Assembly: GCF_036785885.1 (NCBI RefSeq) | Contig: NC_092323.1 | Location: forward strand, 5,992,501 to 6,056,500 | Direction of reading: 5' to 3' | Source: Coffea arabica | Lineage: Eukaryota; Streptophyta; Magnoliopsida; Gentianales; Rubiaceae | Length of the DNA: 64,000 bases | Notes under the pieces: model-generated | What the model was told of the DNA's origin: nothing | Seen by the model: only the letters and a program-made list of their open reading frames with translations | The model's database searches: none | Position numbers and translations under genes: made by a program | In this document: one piece after another, positions 63,423-64,000 of the stretch | Position numbering within the stretch: position 1 is the first letter of the stretch | Layout: each line of letters starts with the position of its first letter

Positions 63423-63565
63423 TTTTTTTTTTAGAGGTGTCCCGCAGGGAGTGGATCTCGCAAACTATTCCCTACCCTCCACAACTTGCTAGCAGTAAGA
63501 TTCGAACCAGGAATCTAAGGCTCCATCTTCAGCAACCTCAACCACCAGACCAAGCCTCGGAGGGC
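63423..63565 (-). mobile_element. tRNA-derived SINE with a 17-bp target-site duplication
   Basis: AATTCAATACATATGGA (63406-63422) and AATTCAATACATACGGA (63566-63582) flank the element with one difference. On the minus strand it opens GAGGCTTGGTCTGGTGGTTG (box A), has box B CCTGGTTCGAATCTTACTGC about 35 bases on, and ends in an A-run. Head, body and tail are all present, so it looks full length (about 143 bp). Confidence 0.9.
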
Positions 63566-63755
63566 AATTCAATACATACGGAATGATTGTAGAAAAGTGA
63601 GTAATTAAAATAATGTAATTCTCTTTAGAAGTAAGGGCATATTAGACTATGTATTAAAGACATAATTTGTTTATCCCAAATTCCTCCCCCTCACTCTACG
63701 TTGGATTAGTCCCAATCTCCAACATAAATAAATAATAACAATGATTGATCTTTTA

Positions 63756-63893
63756 TACATCAATAGTGTATACACTTTCAACCTTAGATGCATGATACAT
63801 AATTCGAATTTGAATTTGAAATTCAAATTTTGCATGTATCATATATCTAACCGTGATGGTGTATATATCGTCAGTGTATATAAGATTTACTCT
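63756..63893. mobile_element. MITE, GACAGTGTATA family, copy 3
   Basis: The left arm (TCAATAGTGTATACACTTTC) and the right arm (GATGGTGTATATATCGTCAG, then TGTATATAAGATTTACTCT) face each other around a palindromic centre, GAATTTGAATTTGAAATTC. It shares termini and centre with the copies at 39068 and 46483. Confidence 0.6.
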
Positions 63894-64000
63894 AATAATA
63901 ATAAGATTTATTTGCAAATAAATAATTTTAATTCAAAAAAACTAAAATGCAAGGTGCAATAAATATGTCTATTAATATACTGAAATTTAAGTGTACTAAC

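Larger units (their letters stand above)
62704..64000. other. MRG promoter region and end of window
   Basis: The first 350 bases are GC-balanced and probably contain the MRG leader and promoter. From about 63070 the sequence is AT-rich spacer carrying a SINE (63423-63565) and a short MITE (63756-63893). No further gene is recognised before the window ends. Confidence 0.55.

Overview
The window is nuclear DNA from a flowering plant, most likely a eudicot. Its genes are plant-only or plant-type families with short exons, AT-rich introns and 5'UTR pyrimidine tracts. The spaces between genes are full of small non-autonomous DNA transposons (MITEs), SINEs and microsatellites. An asterid is plausible from the MITE types, but the species cannot be fixed from the sequence alone. 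I see no viral or LTR-type element, no CRISPR and no bacterial-style operon. Exon maps were built by hand from splice signals, reading-frame continuity and family similarity.

Layout. On the + strand, 745-2189 is a four-exon D3-type cyclin. About 7.4 kb of MITE- and SINE-bearing spacer follows. Then come, all on the - strand, an ARF1-class small GTPase (9589-10873), an unrecognised two-exon gene for an 81-residue protein (12025-12379), the microtubule plus-end protein EB1C (13434-15694) and a two-exon LRR receptor-like (pseudo)kinase (18074-21466). From 21.5 to 43.9 kb there is no intact gene, only nested transposons, SINEs and the decayed remains of a FAD-dependent oxidoreductase (27719-29141). 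A single-exon R2R3-MYB of subgroup 22 (MYB44/73/77 type) lies on the + strand at 43974-45083. It converges on a 13-exon chloroplast heavy-metal P1B-ATPase, HMA1 (47382-54876, - strand), followed by an 11-exon MRG/MRG15-type chromatin reader (57054-62703, - strand).

The strongest whole-window signal is gene order. From memory of the Arabidopsis map, CYCD3;2-EB1C-LRR kinase-FAD oxidoreductase-MYB44 are near neighbours around At5g67260-At5g67300, and LRR kinase-MYB73-HMA1-MRG1 are neighbours at At4g37250-At4g37280. This window holds the union of both sets in one colinear run. It therefore looks like the unduplicated arrangement from which the two Arabidopsis blocks were each thinned. The oxidoreductase fossil sits exactly where that order predicts, so it is best read as a lost ortholog.

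The genes are not a pathway. They are housekeeping and regulatory loci held in conserved order: cell-cycle entry (cyclin D3), vesicle traffic (ARF), spindle and cortical microtubules (EB1C), membrane signalling (LRR-RLK), transcription (MYB), plastid metal transport (HMA1) and reading of histone methylation (MRG). Other points of interest are three GC-AG introns in the adjacent HMA1 and MRG genes, a 14-nt micro-exon in MRG, and several transposons with clean target-site duplications, including a MULE-type MITE nested inside another MITE next to a SINE. I found no convincing undescribed biological system.
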